In this document: one piece after another, positions 47,646 to 57,120 of the stretch
Numbering within the stretch: position 1 is the first letter of the stretch
Layout of the letters: every line of letters begins with the position of its first letter
Assembly: GCA_002338615.1 (NCBI GenBank)
Contig: DDIS01000013.1
Coordinates: 1-64,000, forward strand
Source of the DNA: Proteobacteria bacterium UBA1844
Lineage (GTDB): Bacteria; Pseudomonadota; Gammaproteobacteria; Steroidobacterales; Woeseiaceae
Length of the DNA stretch: 64,000 nucleotides
Direction of reading: 5' to 3'
Notes under the pieces: model-generated
Database searches by the model: none
Seen by the model: only the letters and a program-made list of their open reading frames with translations
What the model was told of the DNA's origin: nothing
Translations under genes and position numbers: made by a program

Positions 47646-49064
47646 GTGGCAACACTAAAGCACGATCTGCCTACATTGGGGCTCTTCTGTCTGGGCTTTG
47701 GCACTATAACAGGCGTTGGCTGGATTCTGTTGATGGGGCCCTGGTTGCAAGATGCTGGTAGTCTGGGCTCAATGCTCGCCTTCGCAATTGGTGCGATTGC
47801 TATTGTTTTTATTTCTTTGTGCTATGCGGAATTATGCGCAAAATTTCCTGTAGCTGGCGGCGAGATTGTCTTCAATTTCGAAGCCTATGGTTTGGTTGTG
47901 GCGTTCGTTACCGGTTGGTTTATTGCCCTCACGTACATCTCTGGAATAGCCTATGAGGCGATCGCGGTCGGTTGGCTGATAACTGACCTCGTACCGGAAC
48001 TAAAAGGCCGCTATCTCTACTCGTCGCTTGGCCATGATATCCATGCTGGCCCTCTGGCGATCGGGTTGCTTTTCATGGGTTTGATAGGGTGGCTGAATGC
48101 AAAAGGTGTTCGCGGCGTAAGTCGTATCCAGGTTTGGGTGACGATGACTTTTATTGCTGTGTCCGCCCTGTTCGTATTTTTCGCCATTTTTCGAGGCGAT
48201 ATTGAAAACCTTCATCCACTTTACTCCGGATCGTCCGGGCTGTCGGCGCGAGAGGGCTTGTTCAGCGTACTAGCCGTGACCCCATTCTTTTACGTTGGCT
48301 TTAATGTAATAGCACAGGCCATGGGCGAACGTTCCGAATCGCTGCGGCCAGGCACCACAACACTCGTGCTGGTGGGATGCGTCGTTGCCGCGGCAGTTTT
48401 TTATCTTTTGGTCATTGTCGCTACAGCTATTGTGCTACCAAGAGATGAGTTGCTTGCAGATGCGTTGCCTGTATCTACTGCGTTTCAAGCTGCGTTTGGC
48501 TCAGTTGCATTGGGCAAAGCGGCTTTGATTGTTGGAATTCTCGGTCTTCTTACAACCTGGAACGCGCTCTATTTCGCAGCAGGTCGCGTACTGCTCGGAT
48601 TCGGTCGCGCAAGCCTGCTGCCGAAACCTTTCACGGCCGTAAGCGAATCGAGTGGAACCCCATCGGTCGCACTGTTGTTTACAGGGATCATCGGTGCGCT
48701 CGGTACGTTCCTCGGCCAAGGAGCTATAATCCCGATATTCAATGCAATGTCAGGAGCGATGTGCGTGGTCTTTCTCCTTGTTTGCGTCGCAGTAATTCGG
48801 CTACGTAAGAAAGACACTCAAGCGGACGCGCGATATCGTATGCCGGGCGGACAAGCAACGCCTGTGATAGGCGCCGTATTCGCCACTGTACTCGCCCTAA
48901 TATCGTTTGGGCAAGCCTTAGTGGGTGCTGACGGTGGTTTTCCGGTTGAATATTCGATCTTGTTGACCTGGCTGATTTTAGGCTATGTATTTTGGCAGTG
49001 GTCAGGCACTCGCCGAAAGGGTGTATCCAGGGAAGACCGGAGGCGAATGATGCTGGAAAACTAG
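47646..49064 (+). CDS. Amino acid permease (APC superfamily)
   Basis: 472 residues with about 12 membrane helices. The APC start pattern is GFGTITGVGWILLMG near residue 15, and helix 3 has CYAELCAKFPVAGG near 60. GTG 47646 has AGGAGG nine bases upstream. It is co-transcribed with the flavoenzyme and probably imports the amino acid or amine used by this module. It converges on the GntR gene, ending 10 bp before it. Confidence 0.9.
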   Translation: MATLKHDLPTLGLFCLGFGTITGVGWILLMGPWLQDAGSLGSMLAFAIGAIAIVFISLCYAELCAKFPVAGGEIVFNFEAYGLVVAFVTGWFIALTYISGIAYEAIAVGWLITDLVPELKGRYLYSSLGHDIHAGPLAIGLLFMGLIGWLNAKGVRGVSRIQVWVTMTFIAVSALFVFFAIFRGDIENLHPLYSGSSGLSAREGLFSVLAVTPFFYVGFNVIAQAMGERSESLRPGTTTLVLVGCVVAAAVFYLLVIVATAIVLPRDELLADALPVSTAFQAAFGSVALGKAALIVGILGLLTTWNALYFAAGRVLLGFGRASLLPKPFTAVSESSGTPSVALLFTGIIGALGTFLGQGAIIPIFNAMSGAMCVVFLLVCVAVIRLRKKDTQADARYRMPGGQATPVIGAVFATVLALISFGQALVGADGGFPVEYSILLTWLILGYVFWQWSGTRRKGVSREDRRRMMLEN

Positions 49065-49073
49065 AATACCTGT

Positions 49074-49826
49074 TTACGAGTTGTCGGCACCTAGCTTGTC
49101 CCAAAAGGCCGGGATATTTGCCGTTGAGTTGAGATCGTCAAGCATCGCGTTGCGGGCCAAATGCGGTGACCGTTGTTCGAGTGCTTCGATGATTGCGGAA
49201 TGGTGATTGTGAACGAATTGGGCTTGAGTACCAGTGTCACCAACCGCGTCCATCAGGTTATAAAGTGTCGGCGCGTACTGCAACCAAAGTGACTCAATGA
49301 GTGGCAGTATAGTCAAACACCGTGCGGCCTTATAGATATGGAAGTGAAACTCCATGTTTAGCCGCAGTCCTCTTTTTACGTTGTTTTCCGCGAAAGCCTG
49401 CTCCATTTGTCGTTCAAGGCGCTTTAAAACATCTAGCTCAGTTTTGGTTACGTGGGCAGCCGCTATTTCGCACGCATAGCTTTCCAAGATGACCCGTATG
49501 TCGAAGATTTCTTTTGCGCGGGACTTCGTCAAGGTGGGCACTCGCAAACCCCGATTAGGTATCGCCTCAAGCGCGCCCTCTGAAATCAGGCGCGCAGCCG
49601 CTTCACGCACAGGCATGGTACTGGTATTAAAATCCTCGGCGATCACACGAATACTTAGAATCTCGCCGGGTTTGACTTGGGCTCCCAGGATCGCCTGCTT
49701 CAAATCCCGATACACCTGTGCCCTCACTGGTTCGTGGGCAATAGGGTTCTGGCCGAAACGTGATTGTTTCGCTTTCTTGGGACTAATAGTGGATCTCCTC
49801 CGAGCCTGCGAAGTACTGCATCGCAA
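49074..49826 (-). CDS. GntR-family regulator (FadR/FCD subfamily)
   Basis: Up to 250 residues. The N-terminal winged helix lies near residues 35-100 (VYRDLKQAILGAQVKPGE, STMPVREAAARLISEGAL), followed by an FCD helical ligand domain with metal-binding histidines (MEFHFHIYKAA near 165, HNHHSAI near 215). The first canonical start is TTG 49826. A much better ribosome-binding site (GGAGGAG) stands seven bases before an in-frame ATT at 49787, which would give a 237-residue protein with a typical N-terminus. It probably represses the two divergent operons through the TGAGATCT-containing sites. Confidence 0.87.
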   Translation of the reverse strand: MRCSTSQARRRSTISPKKAKQSRFGQNPIAHEPVRAQVYRDLKQAILGAQVKPGEILSIRVIAEDFNTSTMPVREAAARLISEGALEAIPNRGLRVPTLTKSRAKEIFDIRVILESYACEIAAAHVTKTELDVLKRLERQMEQAFAENNVKRGLRLNMEFHFHIYKAARCLTILPLIESLWLQYAPTLYNLMDAVGDTGTQAQFVHNHHSAIIEALEQRSPHLARNAMLDDLNSTANIPAFWDKLGADNS

Positions 49827-49879
49827 GGTATCCCGCGAATATTGAAGTGCAGTATACGTTGAGCTAAACTGAATTGATA

Positions 49880-49898
49880 ACTGAGATCTCAGATCTTA
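49880..49898. promoter_or_regulatory. GntR-type operator (site 2)
   Basis: ACTGAGATCTCAGATCTTA lies between the GntR and aminotransferase genes. It contains the perfect palindrome TGAGATCTCA at 49882-49891. Its first 16 bases differ by one base from the reverse complement of site 1 at 45287-45302. The paired occurrence in the two divergent regions of the same cluster supports a shared regulator site. Which protein binds it is inferred. Confidence 0.6.
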
Positions 49899-49956
49899 CG
49901 CATAAGTAAGATTGTCTCTGCCCTATACACCTGCCCATATATCGGATCTGAACCCA

Positions 49957-51276
49957 ATGAAAACCTCTCCCGCTTCCGAAACGCCACTGCAAATTGTCCT
50001 GAACCGGCTTGAATACGATTTTAAGGCGGCTAATCCGAAGAGCCTGGCACAACATCAGGTTGCTGCCGAGTCATTGGCAGGTGGCCATACTCGCCAAACA
50101 CTTATGTACTCGCCGTACCCGCTGTCTATCGCTCACAGTACAGGCGCTCGTGTTACCGATATCGATGGTCACGAATACCTAGATTTTCTCGGCGATTATA
50201 CGGCTGGCCTTTACGGGCATTCCAACGAGGTAATTGCGGATGCCGCTTTGAAAGCGATGTCCCAAGGGATATCTGTCGGCGGAGTAACTTTGATCGAAGC
50301 GGAATTTGCAGATCTTATTTGCAGTCGTATACCTTCGATTGAACAAATGCGCTTCTGCAATTCAGGGACAGAAGCCTGCCTTTTCGCCGTCACCATCGCG
50401 CGTGCCATTACGCAACGATCGTCCGTAATTGTTTTTCGCGGCGCTTACCATGGGGGCTTCATGGTTTTTGGTGAGTCCGACGACTCGCTGTTGAATATTC
50501 CGGGGGATTTCATCAAGTGCCCTTTCAACGATATTCGCGCAACGTGTGAGGCTATCAGAAACGCTGCCCCGACTTTGGCCGCCGTGATAGTTGAGCCAGT
50601 AATGGGCTCGGGGGGCGCCATTCCCGCGACCCGAGAATTCCTGCAAATGCTACGCAAGGAAACTGAGAGTGCAGATAGCATATTGATTTTCGACGAAGTG
50701 ATGACCAGTCGCCTTGCACCTGGAGGTGCACAGAGCATATACGATATAAAGCCCGACCTTACGACGCTTGGGAAATTCTGGGGTGGCGGATTCAATTTTG
50801 GAGCATTCGGCGGCTCTCGACATCTTATGAGGCATTTGGATTCCTCCGACGGAGGCACGCTGAAGCAGGCCGGAACGTTCAACAACAACATAGTCACAAT
50901 GGCCGCGGGTCTTGCAGGCGCTCGCGATGTTTACACGCCCACAGCATGTATCGAACTCAATCGGCGAGGGGATGAATTGCGACTTCGCATGAACACGTTG
51001 TCGAAGAAAAGCGGCGTCAATGTTCAGGTCACGGGTTTAGGCGCGGTGATGAACATTCATTTTCACTGCCGAACTATCTCAAGTCATGCGGACATAGAAG
51101 ATGCAGATTCCAGCGCGCGCCGATTGTTTCATATGGCGATGCTTGAGCGCGGCATGTATGTCGCCAGACGGGGCCTAATCAGCCTTAGCTTGGAGCACAC
51201 GAACAGTGATATTGAGTCCCTGTTAGATGCTGTCAGGGACTTTTATTCCGAATACCAACATTTTCTAAATTGCTGA
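49957..51276 (+). CDS. Class III PLP-dependent aminotransferase (glutamate-1-semialdehyde-aminomutase-like)
   Basis: 439 residues from ATG 49957. Motifs are FCNSGTEACLFA (phosphate pocket, near 135), IFDEVMTSR (PLP-ring aspartate, near 245) and the Schiff-base lysine in TTLGKFWGGG near 270. Members move amino groups of beta- or omega-amino acids, or isomerise glutamate semialdehyde; a true hemL would be elsewhere and longer conserved. A TTG at 49912 gives 15 extra residues but lies only 14 bp after the operator. In this cluster it could make a beta-keto acid from a beta-amino acid for the BKACE enzyme. Confidence 0.87.
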   Translation: MKTSPASETPLQIVLNRLEYDFKAANPKSLAQHQVAAESLAGGHTRQTLMYSPYPLSIAHSTGARVTDIDGHEYLDFLGDYTAGLYGHSNEVIADAALKAMSQGISVGGVTLIEAEFADLICSRIPSIEQMRFCNSGTEACLFAVTIARAITQRSSVIVFRGAYHGGFMVFGESDDSLLNIPGDFIKCPFNDIRATCEAIRNAAPTLAAVIVEPVMGSGGAIPATREFLQMLRKETESADSILIFDEVMTSRLAPGGAQSIYDIKPDLTTLGKFWGGGFNFGAFGGSRHLMRHLDSSDGGTLKQAGTFNNNIVTMAAGLAGARDVYTPTACIELNRRGDELRLRMNTLSKKSGVNVQVTGLGAVMNIHFHCRTISSHADIEDADSSARRLFHMAMLERGMYVARRGLISLSLEHTNSDIESLLDAVRDFYSEYQHFLNC

Positions 51277-51355
51277 ATATTACATGTGTAGGCAGGTTCA
51301 TTAGCATTAAACCCTGCTACGCGTTGTAACAAAAATTGAACAGGAGTTCAACGAG

Positions 51356-51628
51356 ATTTCCGCAGAAGAAAAACGTCGGGAACTTACGTCATTCATAGTT
51401 TTTGCTGAGGTCGTCCCGACGATACTTGCAAGGATTTATGGTCTGCTAGCGACTTTCGCCGTCGTACCGATTACTTCCGAATCCAGACTGACTGATGACA
51501 ATCAGCAGATCATAACCATCGCAATCAGCGGTGCAACTACTGTCAATCTGCGATTGCTCGAGCGCAAGCTATCCCAACTCCCCGAAGTTTTCAGCTTAAC
51601 GATGCACAACGACCCGAATCACACATAG
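51356..51628 (+). CDS. Possible small ACT-domain-like protein with non-canonical start
   Basis: An open frame runs from after a stop at 51308 to TAG 51626-51628 and contains no ATG, GTG or TTG near its beginning. AGGAG at 51342-51346 stands nine bases before an in-frame ATT at 51356. From there the protein has about 90 residues: a helical start (AEEKRRELTSF), then PTILARIYGLLATFAVVPI and LRLLERKLSQLPEVFSLTMH, which looks like an ACT-type beta-alpha-beta fold. It follows the aminotransferase by about 80 bp. It may be a real regulator-like protein with an ATT start, or a remnant. Confidence 0.42.
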   Translation: MSAEEKRRELTSFIVFAEVVPTILARIYGLLATFAVVPITSESRLTDDNQQIITIAISGATTVNLRLLERKLSQLPEVFSLTMHNDPNHT

Positions 51629-51793
51629 GTGGCGCCAACTAATCTGAACCCAAGGCCAGGAAGATTGTGGACGTACAGCTCACTTCAGCCGGAACATTCA
51701 CGCTATGGATCTTCAGGTTCAACAGTAGTCGCGCCCGTTCTGCGTTGACTCCGGCCGCAGGTTTGAACGGCTTTTTCGGAGCATTACAATGGC

Positions 51794-51822
51794 TTGACAA
51801 GGAGTGAATGAACGTTCATTCT
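51794..51822 (+). promoter_or_regulatory. Promoter and TetR-type palindromic operator of RND efflux operon
   Basis: TTGACA at 51794-51799 is a consensus -35 box. GAATGAACGTTCATTC at 51806-51821 is a perfect 16-bp palindrome that fills the spacer and the weak -10 (CATTCT). Binding here would block RNA polymerase. The TetR gene at the end of the same operon is the natural candidate. The start codon of the adaptor lies 43 bp downstream of the palindrome. Confidence 0.75.
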
Positions 51823-51864
51823 TCGCAGCCCGTCCGCCCGTGACCCGTCCCCAGTTTCGAATTT

Positions 51865-53007
51865 ATGCTCAAAATCATCGAACCTCTGCCCAGTATTCGC
51901 CCGTTCCTGCTCATTCCGCTGATCTTCTTTGCAGGGTGCTCGCAGGAGCAAGCGGCGATGTCCGGGTTTCCAACACCGACTGTTAGTGTGGTTACTTTGA
52001 AGACCGAACCCGTCACGCTGAAGCGCGAGCTGCCGGGCCGTACCCGCGCATTCACCATTGCCGAAGTGCGTCCCCAGGTCACCGGCATCGTTCGCGAGCG
52101 ACTGTTCGTCGAGGGTAGCCACGTCAAGGCTGGCGACGCGTTATACCAGCTCGACGATGCCACCTATCGCGCAGCGTACAACAGCGCAAAGGCATCGCTC
52201 GCCAGGGCCGAGGCGCTGGTCGAGGTTTCGCGACTGAATGCGGAGCGTGCCGAGGAACTGATCAAGACGAACGCCGTCAGCAAACAGGAATACCAGAATC
52301 TGGTTGCCGCTCGCAGTGAGGCGGAGGCAAACGTCAATGTTGCCAAGGCGGAACTGGCAAGCGCGAAGGTGCAACTTGACTACGCTCGCATCCGGTCTCC
52401 AATCGACGGCGTAACAGGCCGCTCGACCGTGACCAAAGGGGCACTCGTCACCGCAGACCAGGCGTCGCTATTGACCACTGTGCAGCAACTGGACCCAATG
52501 TATGTCGATGTAAGCCAGTCCGCGAGCGAACTGTTGCAACTGCGACGCGATCTTTCAGCCAGCGCGATCCAGGAGGCGGAAAAGATCCCGGTAACCATCC
52601 TGCTCGAAGATGGTAGTCACTTTGCGCACGAGGGCGAACTGAAGTTTTCCGACGTGACCGTCGATCCCGCAACGGGCAGTGTCGCCTTGCGCATACTGGT
52701 GCCAAATCCGGAGCACGAGCTGCTGCCCGGGCTATTTGTTCGGGCGGTGGTGAGTACGGCGATTATTGAGGACGGCTTGCTCGTACCACAGCAAGGAATA
52801 ACCCGCAACGCCAGGGGCCAGGCAACCGCGATGGTAGTTGCGGACGATGGCACGGTCGAGATGAGAATCGTCAAGGTCAGCGATACGCTAGACGGTAACT
52901 GGCTCGTCAGGGATGGCCTCGCTGCTGGTGACCAGGTCATCGTTGAGGGGCTGCAGAAAATCATGCCCGGCGCAAATGTCATCGTTACTAATCTGACGAA
53001 CCCATAG
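51865..53007 (+). CDS. RND efflux periplasmic adaptor (membrane fusion protein), AcrA/MexA-like
   Basis: 380 residues. The lipobox is FFAGCS, with the lipidated cysteine at about residue 25. Domains in order: barrel-sandwich hybrid (VRPQVTGIVRERLFVEGS near 70), alpha-helical hairpin (about 105-170), second lipoyl half (LDYARIRSPIDGVTG near 175), then beta-barrel and membrane-proximal parts. It links the inner-membrane pump to an outer-membrane channel. The pump gene follows 12 bp later. No TolC-type channel gene is present in the operon, so the channel must come from elsewhere. Confidence 0.93.
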   Translation: MLKIIEPLPSIRPFLLIPLIFFAGCSQEQAAMSGFPTPTVSVVTLKTEPVTLKRELPGRTRAFTIAEVRPQVTGIVRERLFVEGSHVKAGDALYQLDDATYRAAYNSAKASLARAEALVEVSRLNAERAEELIKTNAVSKQEYQNLVAARSEAEANVNVAKAELASAKVQLDYARIRSPIDGVTGRSTVTKGALVTADQASLLTTVQQLDPMYVDVSQSASELLQLRRDLSASAIQEAEKIPVTILLEDGSHFAHEGELKFSDVTVDPATGSVALRILVPNPEHELLPGLFVRAVVSTAIIEDGLLVPQQGITRNARGQATAMVVADDGTVEMRIVKVSDTLDGNWLVRDGLAAGDQVIVEGLQKIMPGANVIVTNLTNP

Positions 53008-53019
53008 AGGGTCCTGCGC

Positions 53020-56000
53020 ATGGCTCAGTTTTTTATTGGTCGGCCCATATTTGCATGGGTTATTGCGATCATCATCATGATCGCGGGCGCGCTGGCAATC
53101 ACGCAATTGCCAGTCTCGATGTACCCCGATATAGCGCCACCGTCAATTAGCATTGATGCCAACTATCCTGGCGCGTCGGCCAAAGTCGTTGAAGACTCTG
53201 TAACCCAGGTTATCGAGCAGAACATGAAAGGTCTTGACGGGCTGTTATACCTGTCGGCGACCAGCTCATCGAACGGCAGCGCGTCAATTTCCTTGACGTT
53301 CGACAACGGCGTCGATCCGGATATTGCACAGGTACAGGTACAGAACAAGTTACAGCTGGCAATGCCGCTGTTGCCGCAGGAAGTACAACGCCAGGGCGTC
53401 AATGTCAGTAAGGCCCGAAGCAGTTTCCTGCTGGTCGTGGGATTTGTGTCAGACGACGAATCGATGTCTCGTAGTGACATCTCTGATTTCGTGTCAGCCT
53501 CCGTCGTGGATCCGCTCAGCCGGGTCCCAGGAGTCGGCGGAATCCAGGTATTCGGATCCCAGTACGCCATGCGAATCTGGCTGGACCCTAACAAACTGGA
53601 TGCGTACCGTTTGACACCCGGCGATATTACCGCAGCCGTGCGTGCGCAGAATCAACAGGTCGCTGTTGGACAGCTTGGCGGGACACCCGCGGTACCGGGG
53701 CAGCAACTGAACGCGACCATCACGGCTCAGAGCCGCATGCAGACGGCTGAAGAATTTCGCAACATTATCGTGCGCAGCAGTACAGACGGTTCAACTCTAC
53801 GCCTGGCGGATGTTGCGCGCGTCGAACTCGGCGCGGAAACCTATGGCTTTATCTCACGCTACAATCGCCAGTCGGCCAGTGGCATGGCCATCAGCCTCGC
53901 AACCGGCGCCAACGCGCTTGAGACAGCCCATGCTGTCGAGCAACGAATTCAGGAGTTAGAGGCATTCTTTCCAGACAACCTGCGCGCGGTGATACCGTTT
54001 GAAACCACGCCGTTCGTACGGGTCGCGATTCAGAACGTCATCGAAATTCTGGTCGAAGCCATCGTACTGGTTTTTCTCGTCATGTTCCTCTTCCTGCAGA
54101 ATATTCGGGCAACGCTGATTCCGACGATTGCCGTGCCGGTTGTTTTGCTGGGCACATTTGGCGTTCTCGCAGTACTTGGGTTTTCCGTCAACATGTTAAC
54201 GATGTTTGCGATGGTGCTGGCGATTGGATTGTTGGTCGACGACGCAATTGTCGTGGTCGAGAATGTCGCACGTGTTATGACCGAAGAAGGCCTCTCACCC
54301 GTTGAAGCGACGCGCAAATCCATGCGACAAATTACCGGGGCGCTGGTAGCCGTAGGCGTCGTTCTGTCAGCGGTGTTTATACCGATGGCATTCCTGGGAG
54401 GTGCAACCGGTGTCATTTACCGGCAGTTCTCAGCGACCATTGTCGCCGCCATGGGATTGTCTGTATTGGTCGCTATCATCCTGACGCCCGCGTTGTGCGC
54501 GACGCTGCTCAAGCCACTGGAGAAGGGTGAACACTACGCGAAAAAAGGCTTTCTCGGCTGGTTTAATCGCAATTTCGACCGGACCGCGAAACAATACCGA
54601 CAAGGGGTCCGTGGCATGCTGACCCGCGGTTGGCGTTTTTTCGCGGTGTTCCTGGTGCTTGTCGCGGTAATGGCCGCCCTGTTTTTCAACCGGCCTACCT
54701 CGTTCGTTCCGGATGAGGACCAGGGAATGATGTTCGCGATGGTACAAGCGCCGGTCGGGGCAACCCAGGAACGGACCATGGAGTCGGTGCGCAAGATGGA
54801 AGATTATTTCCTGGACGAGGAATCCGATACCGTCGAGTCAATGTTTGCCGTGCAGGGCTTCAGCTTCGCCGGTAGCGGACAAAACAATGCCATGGCATTC
54901 GTCAAGCTCAGAGACTGGGATGAACGGGGAGAGAAGAGCCAGGGTATCGCCGCGATTGTCGAGCGCGCATCGATGGGGCTTAGCCAGATTCAGGACGCCC
55001 TGGCATTCGCTTTCATGCCTCCCGCTATCCAGGAGCTGGGCCAGTCGGCTGGCTTCGCATTTTATCTCAAGGACAATGGCAGTCTTGGTCATGACGCACT
55101 GGTGGCAGCCGGCCAGGAGCTGTTGCTGAAAGCAAACCAGAGTCCTTTGCTGGTCAATGTTCGACACAACGGTCAGGCCGATGCACCGCAGTTCCAACTG
55201 GACATCGATTTCGAAAACGCGAGCGCCTTAGGCTTATCCGTAGCAGACATCAACGCCACACTGCAAGCCGCCTGGGGCGGGCAGTACATCGATGACTTTA
55301 TTGATCGCGGCCGGGTCAAACGTGTTTACCTGCAAGCGGATGCACCGTTTCGCATGGTACCGAACGATTTTCGGCTCTGGACAGTGCGCAACGACATTGG
55401 AGAAATGGTGCCCTTCTCCGCGTTCGCACAATCGCATTGGGAGTATGGATCCCCACAACTGGCGCGTTACAACGGAGTGCCAGCCATGGAGTTCAACGGT
55501 GCCCCGGCCGCCGGCGTAAGCTCAGGCGATGCGATGGCTGAAATCGAAAGAATCGCGAGCGAGTTCCCTGTTGGATTCGGCATCGAATGGACCGGACTGT
55601 CCTATCAGGAACGGCAGGCCGGCGCCCAGACGCCGCTTCTTTACACGCTGTCTTTGCTCATTGTTTTTCTGTGCCTGGCCGCGCTGTACGAGAGCTGGTC
55701 GATTCCTATCTCGGTCTTGATGGTTGCCCCACTTGGCATTCTCGGCGTTGCGATTGCCGCGACGCTGCGTGATCTCGATCGGGACATCTATTTCCAGGTG
55801 GCCATGCTGACCACGATTGGCCTAACGAGCAAGAATGCGATTCTTATCATCGCATTCGCGCAAGAGAACCTCGAGAAAGGGATGGAACTCGTTGAAGCGA
55901 CCATGCATGCGGTACGCGACCGGTTGCGGCCCATTATCATGACATCCCTCGCTTTTGGCATGGGCGTATTACCGTTGGCACTTGCAAGTGGCGCCGGCTC

Positions 56001-56145
56001 GGGCGCACAGCGAGCCATTGGCACCGGCGTTTTCGGTGGTATGTTTTTTGGCGCATTCTTGGGTATCTTTTTCATTCCGCTGTTTTTCGTCATGGTGCAG
56101 CGTATTTTCCGCAAGCTTTCGCGTAAGGGGCCGACAAGCGCATAG
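53020..56145 (+). CDS. RND multidrug efflux pump, AcrB/MexB-like (HAE1 family)
   Basis: 1041 residues, the usual length. The proton-relay aspartates are in [12 protein letters not shown] near 410, and the matching lysine of helix 10 is in [10 protein letters not shown] near 935. Two six-helix halves each carry a large periplasmic loop. It exports hydrophobic or amphipathic compounds using the proton gradient, together with the upstream adaptor. The TetR gene starts only 13 bp after its stop. The start [14 protein letters not shown] is typical of the family. Confidence 0.95.
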   Translation: MAQFFIGRPIFAWVIAIIIMIAGALAITQLPVSMYPDIAPPSISIDANYPGASAKVVEDSVTQVIEQNMKGLDGLLYLSATSSSNGSASISLTFDNGVDPDIAQVQVQNKLQLAMPLLPQEVQRQGVNVSKARSSFLLVVGFVSDDESMSRSDISDFVSASVVDPLSRVPGVGGIQVFGSQYAMRIWLDPNKLDAYRLTPGDITAAVRAQNQQVAVGQLGGTPAVPGQQLNATITAQSRMQTAEEFRNIIVRSSTDGSTLRLADVARVELGAETYGFISRYNRQSASGMAISLATGANALETAHAVEQRIQELEAFFPDNLRAVIPFETTPFVRVAIQNVIEILVEAIVLVFLVMFLFLQNIRATLIPTIAVPVVLLGTFGVLAVLGFSVNMLTMFAMVLAIGLLVDDAIVVVENVARVMTEEGLSPVEATRKSMRQITGALVAVGVVLSAVFIPMAFLGGATGVIYRQFSATIVAAMGLSVLVAIILTPALCATLLKPLEKGEHYAKKGFLGWFNRNFDRTAKQYRQGVRGMLTRGWRFFAVFLVLVAVMAALFFNRPTSFVPDEDQGMMFAMVQAPVGATQERTMESVRKMEDYFLDEESDTVESMFAVQGFSFAGSGQNNAMAFVKLRDWDERGEKSQGIAAIVERASMGLSQIQDALAFAFMPPAIQELGQSAGFAFYLKDNGSLGHDALVAAGQELLLKANQSPLLVNVRHNGQADAPQFQLDIDFENASALGLSVADINATLQAAWGGQYIDDFIDRGRVKRVYLQADAPFRMVPNDFRLWTVRNDIGEMVPFSAFAQSHWEYGSPQLARYNGVPAMEFNGAPAAGVSSGDAMAEIERIASEFPVGFGIEWTGLSYQERQAGAQTPLLYTLSLLIVFLCLAALYESWSIPISVLMVAPLGILGVAIAATLRDLDRDIYFQVAMLTTIGLTSKNAILIIAFAQENLEKGMELVEATMHAVRDRLRPIIMTSLAFGMGVLPLALASGAGSGAQRAIGTGVFGGMFFGAFLGIFFIPLFFVMVQRIFRKLSRKGPTSA

Positions 56146-56158
56146 CCATGGCAGTTCC

Positions 56159-56800
56159 ATGGCGAAAGAGCGACAGGCACAGATGACAGGCATGATTTCA
56201 AATACAGATCTGGGTAAAGCAGAGTCCCATACCCAGGCACAGCAAGCACGCATTCTGATCGCAGCGAAGGCCTGCTTTGTTGAAAGTGGATTTCATTGCG
56301 CCAGCGTTGCAAACATTGCCAAGACAGCGGGAATGAGCCCTGGTTTGATCTATCGATATTTCGAAAACAAGAATGCGATAATTTTCGCCATTATTGAGCA
56401 GCAGTTGCTCGAATCACGTAATAAGATACGAGCATTGCGCGCAGCGGACGACCTCGGTCCCGCAGTACTGAACTACCTGGATTCGTCTGACGGTTCGAGC
56501 GACGAATCGGTAGGTACCAGCCTGTTTCTTGAAATGTCCGCCGAGGCGACGCGCGACAGTGAGATTGCCGAGGCACTTGGGCGTTATGATAATGCTATGC
56601 GTGTCGAGCTCGCCGACTTGCTCAACCGTAGTGCGAGTGGCGGCGATAAAAAGCCAACGACACCCGTTGCGCCAGAGCGTGTGCTTGCGCTTGTGTGTAT
56701 GATCGAAGGGCTGATGATCCGCAAGGCGCGCGAACCGAACCTCGATCGAAAAGCGCTGAAGAGCGCAATTGATATCATCATAAACTCTTTACTGAACTGA
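56159..56800 (+). CDS. TetR-family transcriptional regulator
   Basis: 213 residues from ATG 56159; methionines at 56183 and 56192 are alternative starts. The helix-turn-helix is ILIAAKACFVESGFHCASVA and IAKTAGMSPGLIYRYFENK, the standard TetR pattern. The C-terminal ligand domain follows. It is the last gene of the RND operon, so it is transcribed with its probable targets, and it likely represses them at the palindrome at 51806. It senses an unknown pump substrate. Confidence 0.9.
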   Translation: MAKERQAQMTGMISNTDLGKAESHTQAQQARILIAAKACFVESGFHCASVANIAKTAGMSPGLIYRYFENKNAIIFAIIEQQLLESRNKIRALRAADDLGPAVLNYLDSSDGSSDESVGTSLFLEMSAEATRDSEIAEALGRYDNAMRVELADLLNRSASGGDKKPTTPVAPERVLALVCMIEGLMIRKAREPNLDRKALKSAIDIIINSLLN

Positions 56801-56817
56801 AATGGCAGGCTTTCCTT

Positions 56818-57099
56818 ATGCAGATCACCGACATAGTGCACGACAAGGCGAAGCAACAATTTTACCTGACCGCCGACGGCCATAAAGCGTTTATCGATTA
56901 CAGGATGGAGAACGGGCGATACCAGCTTCTGCACTCCGAGGTACCATCTGCGCTTCGCGGCCAGGGAATCGGTAAAGTACTGGTTGAAAAAACCTTCGCG
57001 GCTATCGAGGCCGAAGGTAAAACGGCCACCGCAATATGCAGTTACATCCGGCATGTCGCGAAACGGTCCGGCCAATGGGACGACACGGTCAGTTACTAG
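56818..57099 (+). CDS. Small GNAT-like N-acetyltransferase (YjdJ-like)
   Basis: 93 residues. The acetyl-CoA loop is visible as SALRGQGIGKVLVE near residue 45, the key motif of this minimal GNAT family (COG2388). Such single-domain proteins are of unknown substrate. It lies 17 bp after the TetR gene and may be co-transcribed, but it is more likely unrelated to efflux. It converges on the MarC gene. Confidence 0.85.
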   Translation: MQITDIVHDKAKQQFYLTADGHKAFIDYRMENGRYQLLHSEVPSALRGQGIGKVLVEKTFAAIEAEGKTATAICSYIRHVAKRSGQWDDTVSY

Positions 57100-57120
57100 G
57101 CACAGGCCGCCTGTTAGCGG

